Shown: positions 1-9,198, counted from the stretch's first letter. The stretch: DNA of 57,857 bases from Phycisphaerales bacterium (GCA_017640485.1 JAEPQP010000003.1:1-57857), one strand, 5' to 3'. The notes: generated from the sequence alone by a model not told the origin. Numbers and translations are program-made.

Positions 1-1356
1 ACAGTTCTCGAACCGGAACTCCGCGAACTCGTTGACCATCATCCCGATTCGGCTGAGCTCGAGGAGGTCATCGACTGTTTTGGACAGACGATGCGAAGCC
101 GCTTGGATTCGAGAAACCATCGCTTGGATCTCGTTGTAGTTTTCATTCTGGACCGCGTGCTCGAGCACACCCGTGAATCCCTGGATAGTCACCAAAGGCG
201 ATTTGAGGTCGTGGGAAACGGTGTACACAAACTCGGTCATCTCGCTGTTCCGCTTCTCGAGATCCTCCTGCATCAATCTCGACTCGTGGAGAAGCGATTC
301 CGTCTGATCGTTCTTGAGCTTGAAGACCTGCGCCGCGTTGGCCATCATCCCGATCTCATCATGACGACCCAGATATGGAATCTCGGCATGGTCCTGACCG
401 GTGGTCAAACTCTCGAATGTATGGGTCATATTCAGAATCGGTGAAAGCATGGTGCGGGTCATGATCCATGCGGTAAAGATCCCCGCGAGGACAGTGAGCA
501 CCGCAACGATATCGTTCCATACTTGAAAGTTGTGAACCGCTGCTCGCATCTGCTGTCCGATGTCTTCACGCAATGCAAGCGATTTACTCCGGATCTTCGA
601 TGATTGATTGTGAAGTTCTGAAGTATCCCCCGCGAGCACCACATTCACCAGATGCAAGTATCCCTGGGTTGCCTGCACCGCTTCCAGGAAGACTTGCTGG
701 TACTCAATCAGCAGAGAATCAATGGTGCGAAGCAGCTCCTCTTGCGCCTCCACATCGACCAACACACCCCTTGCATTTGAGAGGCTTGAGATACACTCAT
801 CGACGCGGGTTCTGTTGGGCGTATCAAAGTACCGGAGCGCCGAACTCTCCGCTTGGTGGATACTCTCGCGGACGAGCTTGATCTCAACCTTTGAATCAGT
901 CTCGATCTGATCAACCTCAGAGAGCAACTGGTCTTTGATCGGGATCAGACTGTTGTAGACCAGATCATTCTTCAGTTGACGATCTACGATCACCTTTTCA
1001 AAGTCGCTCTCGAAGGATTTCAACCGATCGAACATCAGCAGAATTTCTTCTCCGACCGCGTCTTGCTCGGTCTCTTGTGAAATCGACTGCAGATCCGACT
1101 GCAGCATGACAATCAGTTCTCGCACGCGCTCGGCAGAACTCTCGTGCCCAGTCAGTATAAAGTTCGAAACACTCCGCTGGAGTTCCGTAATCTCCTGATC
1201 GATCAGCAAGACGCTCATCGTATCAGAGTTCACGCTCTCATAGACCGCAAGATTCTGCTTGGATCGCTCAAGACCAGCATGCCCCATGATGGCCGTGAAG
1301 ATATGCAGCACCAGAACGGTCCCGAGTGCGACATGGATACTTGTTCGTACACGCAT
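1..1356 (-). CDS. HAMP-domain sensor histidine kinase (C-terminus beyond window)
   Basis: The frame is open from ATG at 1356 to the left edge (452 codons), so the C-terminal part, including the ATPase domain, is missing. A first membrane segment lies at about residues 8-24. A long, mostly helical extracytoplasmic sensor region (about 25-280) follows, then a second membrane segment (about 283-303) and a HAMP-like linker. The HisKA dimerisation helix contains VSHDLKSPL with the predicted phospho-acceptor His382. The H-box type (SHDLKSP) is that of phytochrome-like and hybrid kinases. The gene starts 7 bp after the stop of the solute-binding protein gene, so the two are almost certainly co-transcribed. 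The ligand is probably presented by that binding protein (inference). Family assignment is secure; the signal is unknown. Confidence 0.88.
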   Translation of the reverse strand, partial: MRVRTSIHVALGTVLVLHIFTAIMGHAGLERSKQNLAVYESVNSDTMSVLLIDQEITELQRSVSNFILTGHESSAERVRELIVMLQSDLQSISQETEQDAVGEEILLMFDRLKSFESDFEKVIVDRQLKNDLVYNSLIPIKDQLLSEVDQIETDSKVEIKLVRESIHQAESSALRYFDTPNRTRVDECISSLSNARGVLVDVEAQEELLRTIDSLLIEYQQVFLEAVQATQGYLHLVNVVLAGDTSELHNQSSKIRSKSLALREDIGQQMRAAVHNFQVWNDIVAVLTVLAGIFTAWIMTRTMLSPILNMTHTFESLTTGQDHAEIPYLGRHDEIGMMANAAQVFKLKNDQTESLLHESRLMQEDLEKRNSEMTEFVYTVSHDLKSPLVTIQGFTGVLEHAVQNENYNEIQAMVSRIQAASHRLSKTVDDLLELSRIGMMVNEFAEFRFENC

Positions 1357-1363
1357 AGAAGCT

Positions 1364-2644
1364 TTATCCTCTCTCTGAGACCTGAGTCGATAGGAACTCG
1401 CCCCAACGCGTCAGCGTGTGCTCGTAGTTCGTCATCACTGTATTCCAGACCGCGATCCGCTTGAATCGCTCCTCGTACGAGCCGCCGTTGCGGAACTGTC
1501 CTTCGGTCGCGACCACACGCCCGTCGGTTCCAAGAATTGGTCCCTGAGCGGCCTTGCCATCGTACCAGTATCCCCATTCATTCGTATCAAGGTACTCACG
1601 CGCCTTATCAGCGATTGAGATGTAGTACCCCTGACGCGCCATGATCGCTCCCGCTCTCCCCGAGAGCCACCAGTTCATATATCGGTATGCCGCGTCGGCC
1701 TCTTCCTCATTACACGCCGAGGACAGGCACATCACCCCGTGCCATGCACGATACCCTTCCTTCGGAGCCGCGTAGCGAACCGGAACACCCCTCGATCGCA
1801 GCGCCGAAGCGCCCGGCGAGAACATGCTCTCGATGACCACGCGTCCGGACTCCATAAACGAAACCGACTCAGGGACCGATCCCCATACTCCGCTGAAGTG
1901 CCCGGTCTTCTGGAGTTCCACCAGATAATCAAACAGGGTATCGATCTCGCTGAGTGTCATATCCCCGATATCATCGAACTCCATCACACCCTTCGCTTGT
2001 GCCGCGAGTGCAAGATCGAACAGCCCGATCGTCGGCTCATTGACCACCGCGACCTTTCCTTTCCATCGCTCATCGAGCAACCAACTCCAGCTCTCCTCTG
2101 TGTACGCTTCACCGGCCGGGATCACGCGGGTGTCATACCCGAATGAATCCACATTGTGGACATAGGGCAGGTAACTCACCTGTCCAGACTGATCGGATCC
2201 GAGGGTGCTGTCGTTCTGGATATACAGAATCGAGTTTGGCGTGTCGCCGCGACCAGCCGAGGATTGCGGGGTCAATCGGCCGGTCTTTGAGAGCGGATTA
2301 ATACTCGACCAGTGCTCGATCCGATTCGTGTCGATCGGTTGAATAGCGCGTGACTGCCAGAGGATCGGGATGCTGTTGGACCACTGCTCGTAGACATGGA
2401 ATGACTCAGGGCGCGTCGATGCTTTCTGCAACACCGCGGCACTCCCACCCGGAGAAAACTCGATCTTGATCCCGAGATCCGCTTCAGCAGCAAGTCGGAT
2501 CTGCTCTTGGAGCGTCACATGCGTTCCTGTGACCTGGAGTGTGATCGGCTTTCTTCTCCCTGTTCGTTGTCCATACGAAGGGAACGCGACGGCCGCTACA
2601 CCGAGTGCCGCGGTACTCTTGAGCATTTCCCGTCGATTCAACAT
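1364..2644 (-). CDS. Tat-exported extracellular solute-binding protein (PotD/spermidine-putrescine-like)
   Basis: 426 residues. The N-terminus has a twin-arginine signal (NRREMLK followed by an Ala-rich hydrophobic stretch) ending near SYG at about residue 25. The remainder reads as a type-2 periplasmic binding fold similar to polyamine/iron binding proteins, with YVHNVDSFGYDTRVI, SWSWLLDERWKGKVAV and a C-terminal YMNWWLSG region. No permease or ATPase gene is adjacent. Instead a histidine kinase follows after 7 bp, suggesting a sensory rather than a transport role (inference). An AAAGGG Shine-Dalgarno precedes the ATG at 2644. The substrate cannot be read from the sequence. Confidence 0.85.
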   Translation of the reverse strand: MLNRREMLKSTAALGVAAVAFPSYGQRTGRRKPITLQVTGTHVTLQEQIRLAAEADLGIKIEFSPGGSAAVLQKASTRPESFHVYEQWSNSIPILWQSRAIQPIDTNRIEHWSSINPLSKTGRLTPQSSAGRGDTPNSILYIQNDSTLGSDQSGQVSYLPYVHNVDSFGYDTRVIPAGEAYTEESWSWLLDERWKGKVAVVNEPTIGLFDLALAAQAKGVMEFDDIGDMTLSEIDTLFDYLVELQKTGHFSGVWGSVPESVSFMESGRVVIESMFSPGASALRSRGVPVRYAAPKEGYRAWHGVMCLSSACNEEEADAAYRYMNWWLSGRAGAIMARQGYYISIADKAREYLDTNEWGYWYDGKAAQGPILGTDGRVVATEGQFRNGGSYEERFKRIAVWNTVMTNYEHTLTRWGEFLSTQVSERG

Positions 2645-2907
2645 GCGAGCCCTTTCTAGAAGATCAAAGTAACGGAGAATCCGATCGAGCGTCTGATCCG
2701 CATTTCTCAGTCCATATATCGACCACCCAAGAACAGCCCTCCAACGCTATCCGTCCAATAGAACCAAAGATCCCATAAACCAAAGACGCCTAGGAGTCAG
2801 GGAAGATCCCTAAAAACCGGCAGAAATTGCTGATCCAATCCGTCATCATGCAGCGACAAGAGTCTCGGAACCAGCGAGAGCCCGACTCGGGCCCGTGTGT
2901 GTCTGCG

Positions 2908-5196
2908 TCAGGGATCAGATGGAGAGTCTAGAGGAGCGTATACCTCAGCTTTCGAGTCCATCCCCCAACGCATATACATATCCCGAATGAACGATCTCGT
3001 GACGATCGTGTAGCGGTGTCGCTCACCGAGCACTTCGATCATGCGTGCATAGACCGGGAGCATCAGTGCTTCCGCCTCCTCGTATCGCTCAAGATACGAG
3101 ATGCTGCGCCCGAGGGTCGATTTCGTGAGCAGCGTCTTCACATGGTCCTCACCGAACACACGCCTGCGGATCTCCAGGACTTCCCGAAAGGTTGCTTCCG
3201 CCTGTGCGTACTCCCCGATCTGCGTGTAGAACATCCCAAAGTTGTCTCGCGAGGTCAGAGTCGAGGGGTGCTCCGGACCATCGATCCGGATCTGCATCTC
3301 GACCCCCTCGATGTGCAGCTTCTCCGCTTCCTCGAAGCGCCCCAAGCGTGTGTACACGATCGCGAGCGCCCCGATCGCGGACATGGTCTCGTCTGACTCG
3401 GGATCTTCCGCTCGCCCGATCTCCACGGCGTGCTCAAAGATCGGAGCCGCGCTTGTTGAGTCACCCTTGTGATAGAACAAACTCGCGTGTTGGATGAGGG
3501 TGTCGAGCTTCAGATCGGTCGGAGTCGATGGGTTCTCATCCACAAGCGCATTGGCGCGCTGAACAACCTCCAGTGAGCGATCGAGGTCATCCATGTCCAT
3601 ATACACATCCGACAGTGAGTTGAGCCGATCGATGAGGAGTTCGATCCCGAGTCCTTCTCGCTGTGTAATCTCGACGCTCTTGGAGATTTGCTCGAGCGCG
3701 TGCTCATAATCGTTCATGAGTCGGAACTGCTCGCCCATCGTGATCCGGATTGACGCTTCCGCATCAGGTGCCCCGGCGAACCGTTCGGAGATCCCTTCAG
3801 AAGATTCGCGCATCGCATCGAGCAGGAGGATGTCGGGATCACCCCCGAAGTTCGGATTCCCCGAAGCGAACAGATCATCGGTTACAAACGCGTTGATGAG
3901 TTCCTGTACCTCTTGTTCATGAAGGGCGATCCCACGCTCTCTGTTCGCGATGCGCAGCGCATTGCCGATCAGGAGCAACGCGACAACCAGCACCAGCATG
4001 ATGACCACGAAAGAACCCACGATCGCGGGATTCCGCTCACTAAACTTGCGGAGCTGGTACCACCCGCTCGGACGACGCGCCGCGATCGGTTTGTGACTCA
4101 AGAACCGATCCAGATCATCCGCCATCGCTCCCGCATCGATGTACCGCTGGTCGATCTCCTTCGAGATTGCTTTGGCAACAATCGTCTCGATGTCTCCCCG
4201 GTAGGTCCGATCGATTGTGCCGAGCATCCCGTGCTCCAGATCCCGGATCGCGCGGACCATCTCGTACATATTCGAGCTGTGCCGATCCAGCGGGCTCGAG
4301 CCAATCAGCAGCTCGTAACAGATCAACCCCAGCGCATACACATCCGTCTGTTTGCTCGTCGAGTGCGCCCGCTGATCGACCTGCTCCGGCGCCATGTACT
4401 GGAGAGTGCCCAGGAGCTGACCGGTTTGCGTCATCTGCGTCCGCTGCTCGATCTCAAGATCGAACGCGATCCCAAAATCCAGCACACGCACGCGCCCCTC
4501 CTGGTCCACCAAAATATTGCTCGGCTTGAGATCGCGATGGACGATCCCGAGATCGTGCGCATACTCGACGCCTCGGCACACATCCCGCATCAGCTTGATC
4601 TTGGAGTCCGTATCCAGCGTGTTCTGCTTGCAGTATGAAGTGATCGACTCCCCCACCACCAACTCCATCGACACATACGGCGTAGACCGGTCCCCCTCCT
4701 GAGCAATACCAGACTCATAGATCGTCGCGATCGATGGATGATTCAAGCGCGCGAGAATGTCCGCCTCACGCTGGAATCGCTTGCGGATCTTCGAGTGCAA
4801 TGATCGCTGACGGATCACCTTCAGCGCGACATGACGCTTTGGTGAATCTTGAAGCGCCTCGTAGACGACCCCCATGCCCCCTTCTCCCAGCACACCCAGA
4901 ATCTTGAACTCGCCGATCCGTTCTGGGATTGGATCCTCATCCTCCGCTGAAGCTCCTTCTCCAAGGACCTCTGCAAACTCCTCGCCCCCGATCAACGGCC
5001 CGTCAGAATCGATCATCGCATTCGTCTCGTCATCCGCGTCGAGCATGGACAACACACTGGATCTGAGTTCGCTGTCCCCATCGCAGAGTCGATCAAGTTC
5101 TCGAATCCGATCATCTGCATCAAGATCACACACCGCTTGAAAGATGCGCTCGATCTCTCTGAATCGATTCAGTTCATTGGTCTCAAAGTCATCCAT
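2908..5196 (-). CDS. PknB-type Ser/Thr protein kinase with transmembrane segment and TPR repeats
   Basis: 762 residues. An acidic N-terminal segment (1-92) is followed by a complete kinase domain (about 95-365): glycine loop GEGGMGVVYE, ATP lysine in VALKVI (K126), catalytic HRDLKPSN (D222), DFG (D240) and GTLQYMAPEQ. One membrane helix lies at about 391-412. The C-terminal half is a run of TPR/Kinesin-light-chain-type repeats. The ATG lies 8 nt inside the end of the upstream ECF sigma gene, so the two are translationally coupled. This ECF-kinase pairing is typical of Planctomycetes, where the kinase is thought to control the sigma factor by phosphorylation. All catalytic residues are present, so it should be active. 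Confidence 0.93.
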   Translation of the reverse strand: MDDFETNELNRFREIERIFQAVCDLDADDRIRELDRLCDGDSELRSSVLSMLDADDETNAMIDSDGPLIGGEEFAEVLGEGASAEDEDPIPERIGEFKILGVLGEGGMGVVYEALQDSPKRHVALKVIRQRSLHSKIRKRFQREADILARLNHPSIATIYESGIAQEGDRSTPYVSMELVVGESITSYCKQNTLDTDSKIKLMRDVCRGVEYAHDLGIVHRDLKPSNILVDQEGRVRVLDFGIAFDLEIEQRTQMTQTGQLLGTLQYMAPEQVDQRAHSTSKQTDVYALGLICYELLIGSSPLDRHSSNMYEMVRAIRDLEHGMLGTIDRTYRGDIETIVAKAISKEIDQRYIDAGAMADDLDRFLSHKPIAARRPSGWYQLRKFSERNPAIVGSFVVIMLVLVVALLLIGNALRIANRERGIALHEQEVQELINAFVTDDLFASGNPNFGGDPDILLLDAMRESSEGISERFAGAPDAEASIRITMGEQFRLMNDYEHALEQISKSVEITQREGLGIELLIDRLNSLSDVYMDMDDLDRSLEVVQRANALVDENPSTPTDLKLDTLIQHASLFYHKGDSTSAAPIFEHAVEIGRAEDPESDETMSAIGALAIVYTRLGRFEEAEKLHIEGVEMQIRIDGPEHPSTLTSRDNFGMFYTQIGEYAQAEATFREVLEIRRRVFGEDHVKTLLTKSTLGRSISYLERYEEAEALMLPVYARMIEVLGERHRYTIVTRSFIRDMYMRWGMDSKAEVYAPLDSPSDP

Positions 5197-5836
5197 CGCT
5201 GCTCGGCTCTCGGGTCGATTTGAGCTGGTCCATCAGCCACGCACGAGCGAATCTCCAATCGCTCGACGCGGTCGATCGAGCGATCCCGAGGATCCTCGCA
5301 GCGGTTTCTTCGTCGAGACCCCCGAAGAATCGGAGCTCGACCACCTTCGCCTTCCGCTCATCGAGCTTCCGGAGTTTCTCGAGCGCCTCATCGATCGCGA
5401 GCAGCTCCGATGGATCAAACGGGCTCTGTGCTTCTGCTTCTGCGATGGACATCGTGATCATGCACCACTCCCCGCCACGCTTGAGTCTGTTCTTGGTTCG
5501 TGCATGATCGATGAGGATACGGCGCATCACTCTCGACGCGAGCAGAAAGAAATGATCCTGCGAGCGGACATCGAGCCCATCGGTGTTGATCAGTCTGAGA
5601 AACGCTTCGTGCACCAACGCGGTTGGCTGGAGGGTGTGGTTCTGGCGCTCATTGTTCATCATCGAGCGAGCGAGCTGACGCATCTCGTCGTACATCATTA
5701 CAGAGAGTTCAGAGGCATCAATCCCCTCTGATCCGGTCGAATCGAGCCCGAAGAACGCCCGCTCTGAGAGTCCAGAACTGGACCAATCCGAGAGCAATCT
5801 CGTCGCGTGGTCCCTCGATTCTGAGTCAGAGTACAT
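5189..5836 (-). CDS. ECF-subfamily RNA polymerase sigma factor (planctomycete type)
   Basis: 215 residues from the ATG at 5836. Region 2 includes LVHEAFLRLIN and ASRVMRRILIDHARTKNR. Region 4 is EKLRKLDERKAKVVELRFFGG followed by the helix-turn-helix EETAARILGIARSTASSDWRF, split here only for length. This is the planctomycete ECF family that typically sits beside a Ser/Thr kinase; no separate anti-sigma gene is present. Longer starts at 5845 and 5905 are in frame, but a TACAAT hexamer 7 nt before 5836 and the lack of a Shine-Dalgarno favour this start. The stop overlaps the kinase start by 8 nt. A direct regulatory link to the beta-helix gene on the other strand is possible but unproven. Confidence 0.9.
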   Translation of the reverse strand: MYSDSESRDHATRLLSDWSSSGLSERAFFGLDSTGSEGIDASELSVMMYDEMRQLARSMMNNERQNHTLQPTALVHEAFLRLINTDGLDVRSQDHFFLLASRVMRRILIDHARTKNRLKRGGEWCMITMSIAEAEAQSPFDPSELLAIDEALEKLRKLDERKAKVVELRFFGGLDEETAARILGIARSTASSDWRFARAWLMDQLKSTREPSSDG

Positions 5837-5843
5837 GCCGTCC

Positions 5844-5849
5844 ATTGTA
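5844..5849 (-). promoter_or_regulatory. -10-like TACAAT, leaderless start of ECF sigma gene
   Basis: TACAAT on the minus strand lies 7 nt before the ATG at 5836. It partly overlaps an alternative ATG (5845). No purine-rich ribosome-binding site precedes either start. No convincing -35 is visible at 16-18 nt. Confidence 0.5.
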
Positions 5850-6018
5850 CGAAAATTCGCTCCAATCACCAGATTCGATCCGCCCGGAAGACTGAATTGC
5901 CGCAATTTCTATCTTCTATCGGGCGCAGTTCACGCCATTCACGCTGAATCTGGTGTGCATCTCTGGATGCCTTGTACATCGCCATTCCACACACCCCCTG
6001 ATTCGAAGGGAATCACAC

Positions 6019-7437
6019 ATGAAAGCCTCCAAACGATCACTGCTCACGGCATTCGCCGCTTCTGCTCTGGCAAGCACAGCAGGAGCAGCCACCATCACCG
6101 TCGGGCCGAGCCTGACAGACTTTGACTACATCACCATCACCGCCGCGATCAGCGCTGCGGTCGACGGCGATGTCATCGAGATCGCTCCGGGTCTCTACCC
6201 TGAGAACCTCTCCATCTCCAGCAAGGACCTCACACTCCGGAACGCGGGCGGCGGCACCGTCACGGTGTTCGGTCAGGATCTTGGCAAGTGCCTGGTGATC
6301 ACCGGTGGTTCCACCGATGCATTTGTTGAAGGGATCACCTTCACCAGAGGATTCTCGACCACCGCTGGCGCGGGAGTCTCAATCGAAGGCGGCGCCCGCG
6401 CCGACATCACCGACTGCATCATCGAGAACAGCATGAACACCGGTGTCGGTGGCGGACTCTACATGTCCGGCGGAGGCACCATCACCCGGACCATCATCCG
6501 AGACAACCAAGCCGTGGGGAATGGTGGCGGGATCTACCTCATCGGATCGCTCCAGAAAAACTTCATCGATTGCACCATCGAAAACAACACCGGAGTCGAG
6601 GGCGGCGGTCTCGCCTACGACGCCTCGGGTGACATCATCGACATCATCGGATGCACCTTCAAGGACAACACCGCAACTAACCGGGGTGGCGCGATCACGG
6701 TCCTCGGCGGGAGTTCCTCAGCGGGGGTTGTCGAAGCGGAGAACTGCCGGTTCCTCAGCAACAGAGCCGACACCGCCGGGGGCGCGGTCTGGGTCTCCGA
6801 TCGTGATATCTTCCGCGCGTTCAACACCATCTTCATCGAGAACTCCGCCGGCGATGACGGCGGCGCCATCCGCAACGAGCAGATCGTCGATCTGATCAAC
6901 TGCACGATGGTCAACAACGAAGTCGATACCGAAGGACGCGGCGACACTTTCAGCACCATCCGCTCAGACGCGAACACGATCCTGCTCAACTGCATCGTCG
7001 TCAACGAATCCGCAGACTCGCACTTCAGCATCGGGGACTACCTCCCCACTTACTCCCTGCTCCCAGAAGCACCGAGCGGGACTCCGGATTCCAACGGCAA
7101 CTTCAACGCGGATCCGATGTTCACTGATGCACTGATGAACGACTACACCCTCGCCGCAGGATCACCCGCGATCGACGCCGGGAACTCACGCGGCGGGCAC
7201 GGCGGGATCAATGTCCTCGACATCATGACCGATCTCAACGACGATGTCCGCAACCTCGATGACCAGGACACTCCCAACACGGGTATCTCAACCTGGGAAC
7301 TCTGCGTTGATCTGGGCGCGTATGAGTACCAGCCATCAAACGCTCCTGCGTGTCAAGCGGACCTCAACGATGACGGCATCCTCGACTTCTTCGACATCTC
7401 CGCGTTCCTGACCATCTTCAGCTCCGGATGCCCATAA
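6019..7437 (+). CDS. Secreted right-handed beta-helix protein with GC-type dockerin-like C-terminus
   Basis: 472 residues. A Sec signal peptide (MKASKRSLLTAFAASALAS ... AGA) is followed by a long stretch of parallel beta-helix rungs. Repeated Asn/Gly-rich turns such as GGGLYMSGGG, IIRDNQAVGNGGG and CTIENNTGVEGGG have the pattern of pectate-lyase-like/polymorphic outer membrane folds. The C-terminus (CQADLNDDGILDFFDISAF ... GCP) has one calcium-loop-like DLNDDGILD and a terminal Gly-Cys-Pro. This is the dockerin-like sorting or anchoring motif seen on many planctomycete exoproteins. GAAGGGA precedes the ATG at 6019; the in-frame start at 5953 would destroy the signal peptide. No catalytic residues are evident, so a polysaccharide-binding or surface role is a guess. 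A strong terminator follows. Confidence 0.85.
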   Translation: MKASKRSLLTAFAASALASTAGAATITVGPSLTDFDYITITAAISAAVDGDVIEIAPGLYPENLSISSKDLTLRNAGGGTVTVFGQDLGKCLVITGGSTDAFVEGITFTRGFSTTAGAGVSIEGGARADITDCIIENSMNTGVGGGLYMSGGGTITRTIIRDNQAVGNGGGIYLIGSLQKNFIDCTIENNTGVEGGGLAYDASGDIIDIIGCTFKDNTATNRGGAITVLGGSSSAGVVEAENCRFLSNRADTAGGAVWVSDRDIFRAFNTIFIENSAGDDGGAIRNEQIVDLINCTMVNNEVDTEGRGDTFSTIRSDANTILLNCIVVNESADSHFSIGDYLPTYSLLPEAPSGTPDSNGNFNADPMFTDALMNDYTLAAGSPAIDAGNSRGGHGGINVLDIMTDLNDDVRNLDDQDTPNTGISTWELCVDLGAYEYQPSNAPACQADLNDDGILDFFDISAFLTIFSSGCP

Positions 7438-7475
7438 CCCATTACCGACCCGATCAATCCGAACCCTTCATGGAT

Positions 7476-7505
7476 CCCACCCGATATCGGGTGGGGTTCT
7501 TTTTT
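7476..7505 (+). terminator. Rho-independent terminator after beta-helix gene
   Basis: A perfect 20-nt palindrome (7476-7495, CCCACCCGAT / ATCGGGTGGG) is followed by a T-rich tract to 7505. It ends the beta-helix transcript. Confidence 0.9.
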
Positions 7506-7531
7506 GCATGACGCTGGATCGGGTCTACGAT
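7504..7531 (+). promoter_or_regulatory. Candidate promoter of THUMP methyltransferase gene
   Basis: TTGCAT (7504-7509) and TACGAT (7526-7531) are separated by 16 nt, upstream of the ATG at 7559. The -35 would overlap the T-tract of the preceding terminator. Found by eye only. Confidence 0.3.
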
Positions 7532-7558
7532 CTGTACCCCAGCGAGTGCGAGTAACCG

Positions 7559-8752
7559 ATGTCCCAGATCGATCCAATGAAACGCCGGCTCACCCGGATC
7601 ACCTGCGCCGAGCATGTGACCCCGCACCTCAAGAACGAGGTGCAGGACCTCGGATACGAGATCCAAGAAGAGGATCATGTCGCGGTCCACATCGGCGCCA
7701 ATCTTGAAGACTGCATGCGACTCAACCTCCACCTCCGCACCGCGGATCATACCTTCTGGTTGCTGACTCGCTTCCGTTGCCCATCGCTCAACGCTCTCGC
7801 GAAACACGCCAAGGCCTTCCCCTGGGAAGACCTCATCGAAAACGACTCGTACTTCACGATCACCTCCAACATCGACCACCACAGCGTGGACAACTCGATG
7901 TACCCCAACCTGCTGCTCAAAGACCAGATCGTTGATCGGATCAAAGAGAAAACCGGTGAACGCCCGGACACCGGACCCGACCGATCGCAGGTGGTCATCC
8001 ACCTCGTCTGGAAGCACGACCGCGCCTGGATCTACCTCAACACCAACGGCGTGCGTCTCTCGGATCGCGGATACCGCAAGATGCCCCACGACGCACCGAT
8101 GCGGGAAACACTCGCCGCCGCGGTCGTTCTCGCGGCTGGATACGACGGGACCACACCCTTCGTCAACCCGATGTGCGGCTCAGGAACTCTCGCGATCGAA
8201 GCGGCGCTCATCGCCGCGGGACGAGCACCCGGACTCCTCCGCAATAACGCGAGCTGTCTCCACACCGCGCTGGACATCGATGATCTGTATGTCGCGATGC
8301 GCCAAGAAGCCAAGAAGTCCACCCCATCCAACCCGAACGGGGAAACCAAGCCGATCATCGCAACCGACCACGACCCACGCGCGATCGAAGCAGCACGCAA
8401 GAACGCGATGACCGCGGGAGTCGAGCATCTGATCGACTTTGAATGCTGCGACTTCTCGGAAACTTACATCCCCGATGAACCGGGTCATGTGGTCCTCAAC
8501 CCCGAATACGGGTTAAGGCTCGGTGAGACCGACGAACTCAGATCGACCTACGCCGGGATCGGTGACTTCTTTAAAACACAGTGCAAGGGATGGAGCGGGC
8601 ATGTCTTCACAGGAAGCCGAGCACTGTCGCACGAGATCAGACTGAAAACCTCGGCGCGTCATGTTTTCTACAACGCGCAGATCGAATGCCGACTGCTCAG
8701 CTACGAGCTCTACGCGGGATCGAGAAAAGATCCAACCAGCAATCAAGCCTGA
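7559..8752 (+). CDS. THUMP-domain class I SAM-dependent RNA methyltransferase (RlmL/UPF0020 family)
   Basis: 397 residues. The N-terminal THUMP/ferredoxin-like RNA-binding part (about 1-170) precedes a Rossmann methyltransferase. SAM-binding motif I is FVNPMCGSGTLAIEAAL. A further motif, IIATDHDPRAIEAARKNA, carries the acidic ribose contact. The catalytic motif IV reads VVLNPEYGLRLG. In the 23S rRNA m2G2445 methyltransferase RlmL and its relatives this motif is NPPYG, so the second Pro is replaced by Glu here. The likely reaction is N2-guanosine methylation of rRNA or tRNA. The family is clear; the target base is not. A DUF1330 gene follows after 76 bp. Confidence 0.87.
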   Translation: MSQIDPMKRRLTRITCAEHVTPHLKNEVQDLGYEIQEEDHVAVHIGANLEDCMRLNLHLRTADHTFWLLTRFRCPSLNALAKHAKAFPWEDLIENDSYFTITSNIDHHSVDNSMYPNLLLKDQIVDRIKEKTGERPDTGPDRSQVVIHLVWKHDRAWIYLNTNGVRLSDRGYRKMPHDAPMRETLAAAVVLAAGYDGTTPFVNPMCGSGTLAIEAALIAAGRAPGLLRNNASCLHTALDIDDLYVAMRQEAKKSTPSNPNGETKPIIATDHDPRAIEAARKNAMTAGVEHLIDFECCDFSETYIPDEPGHVVLNPEYGLRLGETDELRSTYAGIGDFFKTQCKGWSGHVFTGSRALSHEIRLKTSARHVFYNAQIECRLLSYELYAGSRKDPTSNQA

Positions 8753-8828
8753 TTCAGAATGAACCCGCTGGTCGCATGTTCCGTACCATTGCAATCTGCA
8801 GGAATGGACCAAAGGAACAGGATCCTCA

Positions 8829-9167
8829 ATGACCCAGCCAAGCACCACCCAACGATACGAAATTCTCGTCGGACTCCATGTCAGCGATCAAGAGCACTAC
8901 ACCAACTACCGTTCCGGGATGACCCCGATACTCAAGGACCACGGCGGGTACTTCCGCTACGACTACACCATCGACACGATGCTCCAAGGCAATGCGGACG
9001 AGCCGCACAACCGAGTCTTCGTGCTCTCTTTCCCGGATCAATCGACGATGGAGCGGTTCTTTTCCAACGAGGACTACAAAGCGGTCCGCGCCCAGCACTT
9101 TGATCCCGCCGTCGAGTCCGGCGGTATCCTCGCGGCGTATGCATGTGAAGTTCCAGATCGCGGGTAA
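8829..9167 (+). CDS. DUF1330 domain protein
   Basis: 112 residues, a single small alpha/beta (dimeric ferredoxin-like) domain. RYEILVGLHVSDQEHYTNYR at the start and a C-terminal FPDQSTMERFFSNEDYK match the DUF1330 pattern of a first strand, an acidic/aromatic helix and a central Phe-Pro. AGGA lies 7 nt before the ATG. It sits between the methyltransferase (76 bp upstream) and a Nudix gene (36 bp downstream). The biochemical function of the family is not established. Confidence 0.75.
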   Translation: MTQPSTTQRYEILVGLHVSDQEHYTNYRSGMTPILKDHGGYFRYDYTIDTMLQGNADEPHNRVFVLSFPDQSTMERFFSNEDYKAVRAQHFDPAVESGGILAAYACEVPDRG

Positions 9168-9192
9168 ACCGTGTTTTTCGGGCTCGTGTGCC

Positions 9193-9198
9193 TACCGT
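9193..9198 (+). promoter_or_regulatory. -10-like TACCGT 5 nt before Nudix start
   Basis: TACCGT is followed by AGCGT and the ATG at 9204. No Shine-Dalgarno is present. An ATG further in (9234) also lacks one. Confidence 0.35.

Noticed and set aside
3913-4638. 241-codon plus-strand frame
   Set aside because: Antisense to the Ser/Thr kinase coding region; no recognisable protein and His/Arg/Asp-heavy composition typical of a shadow frame.
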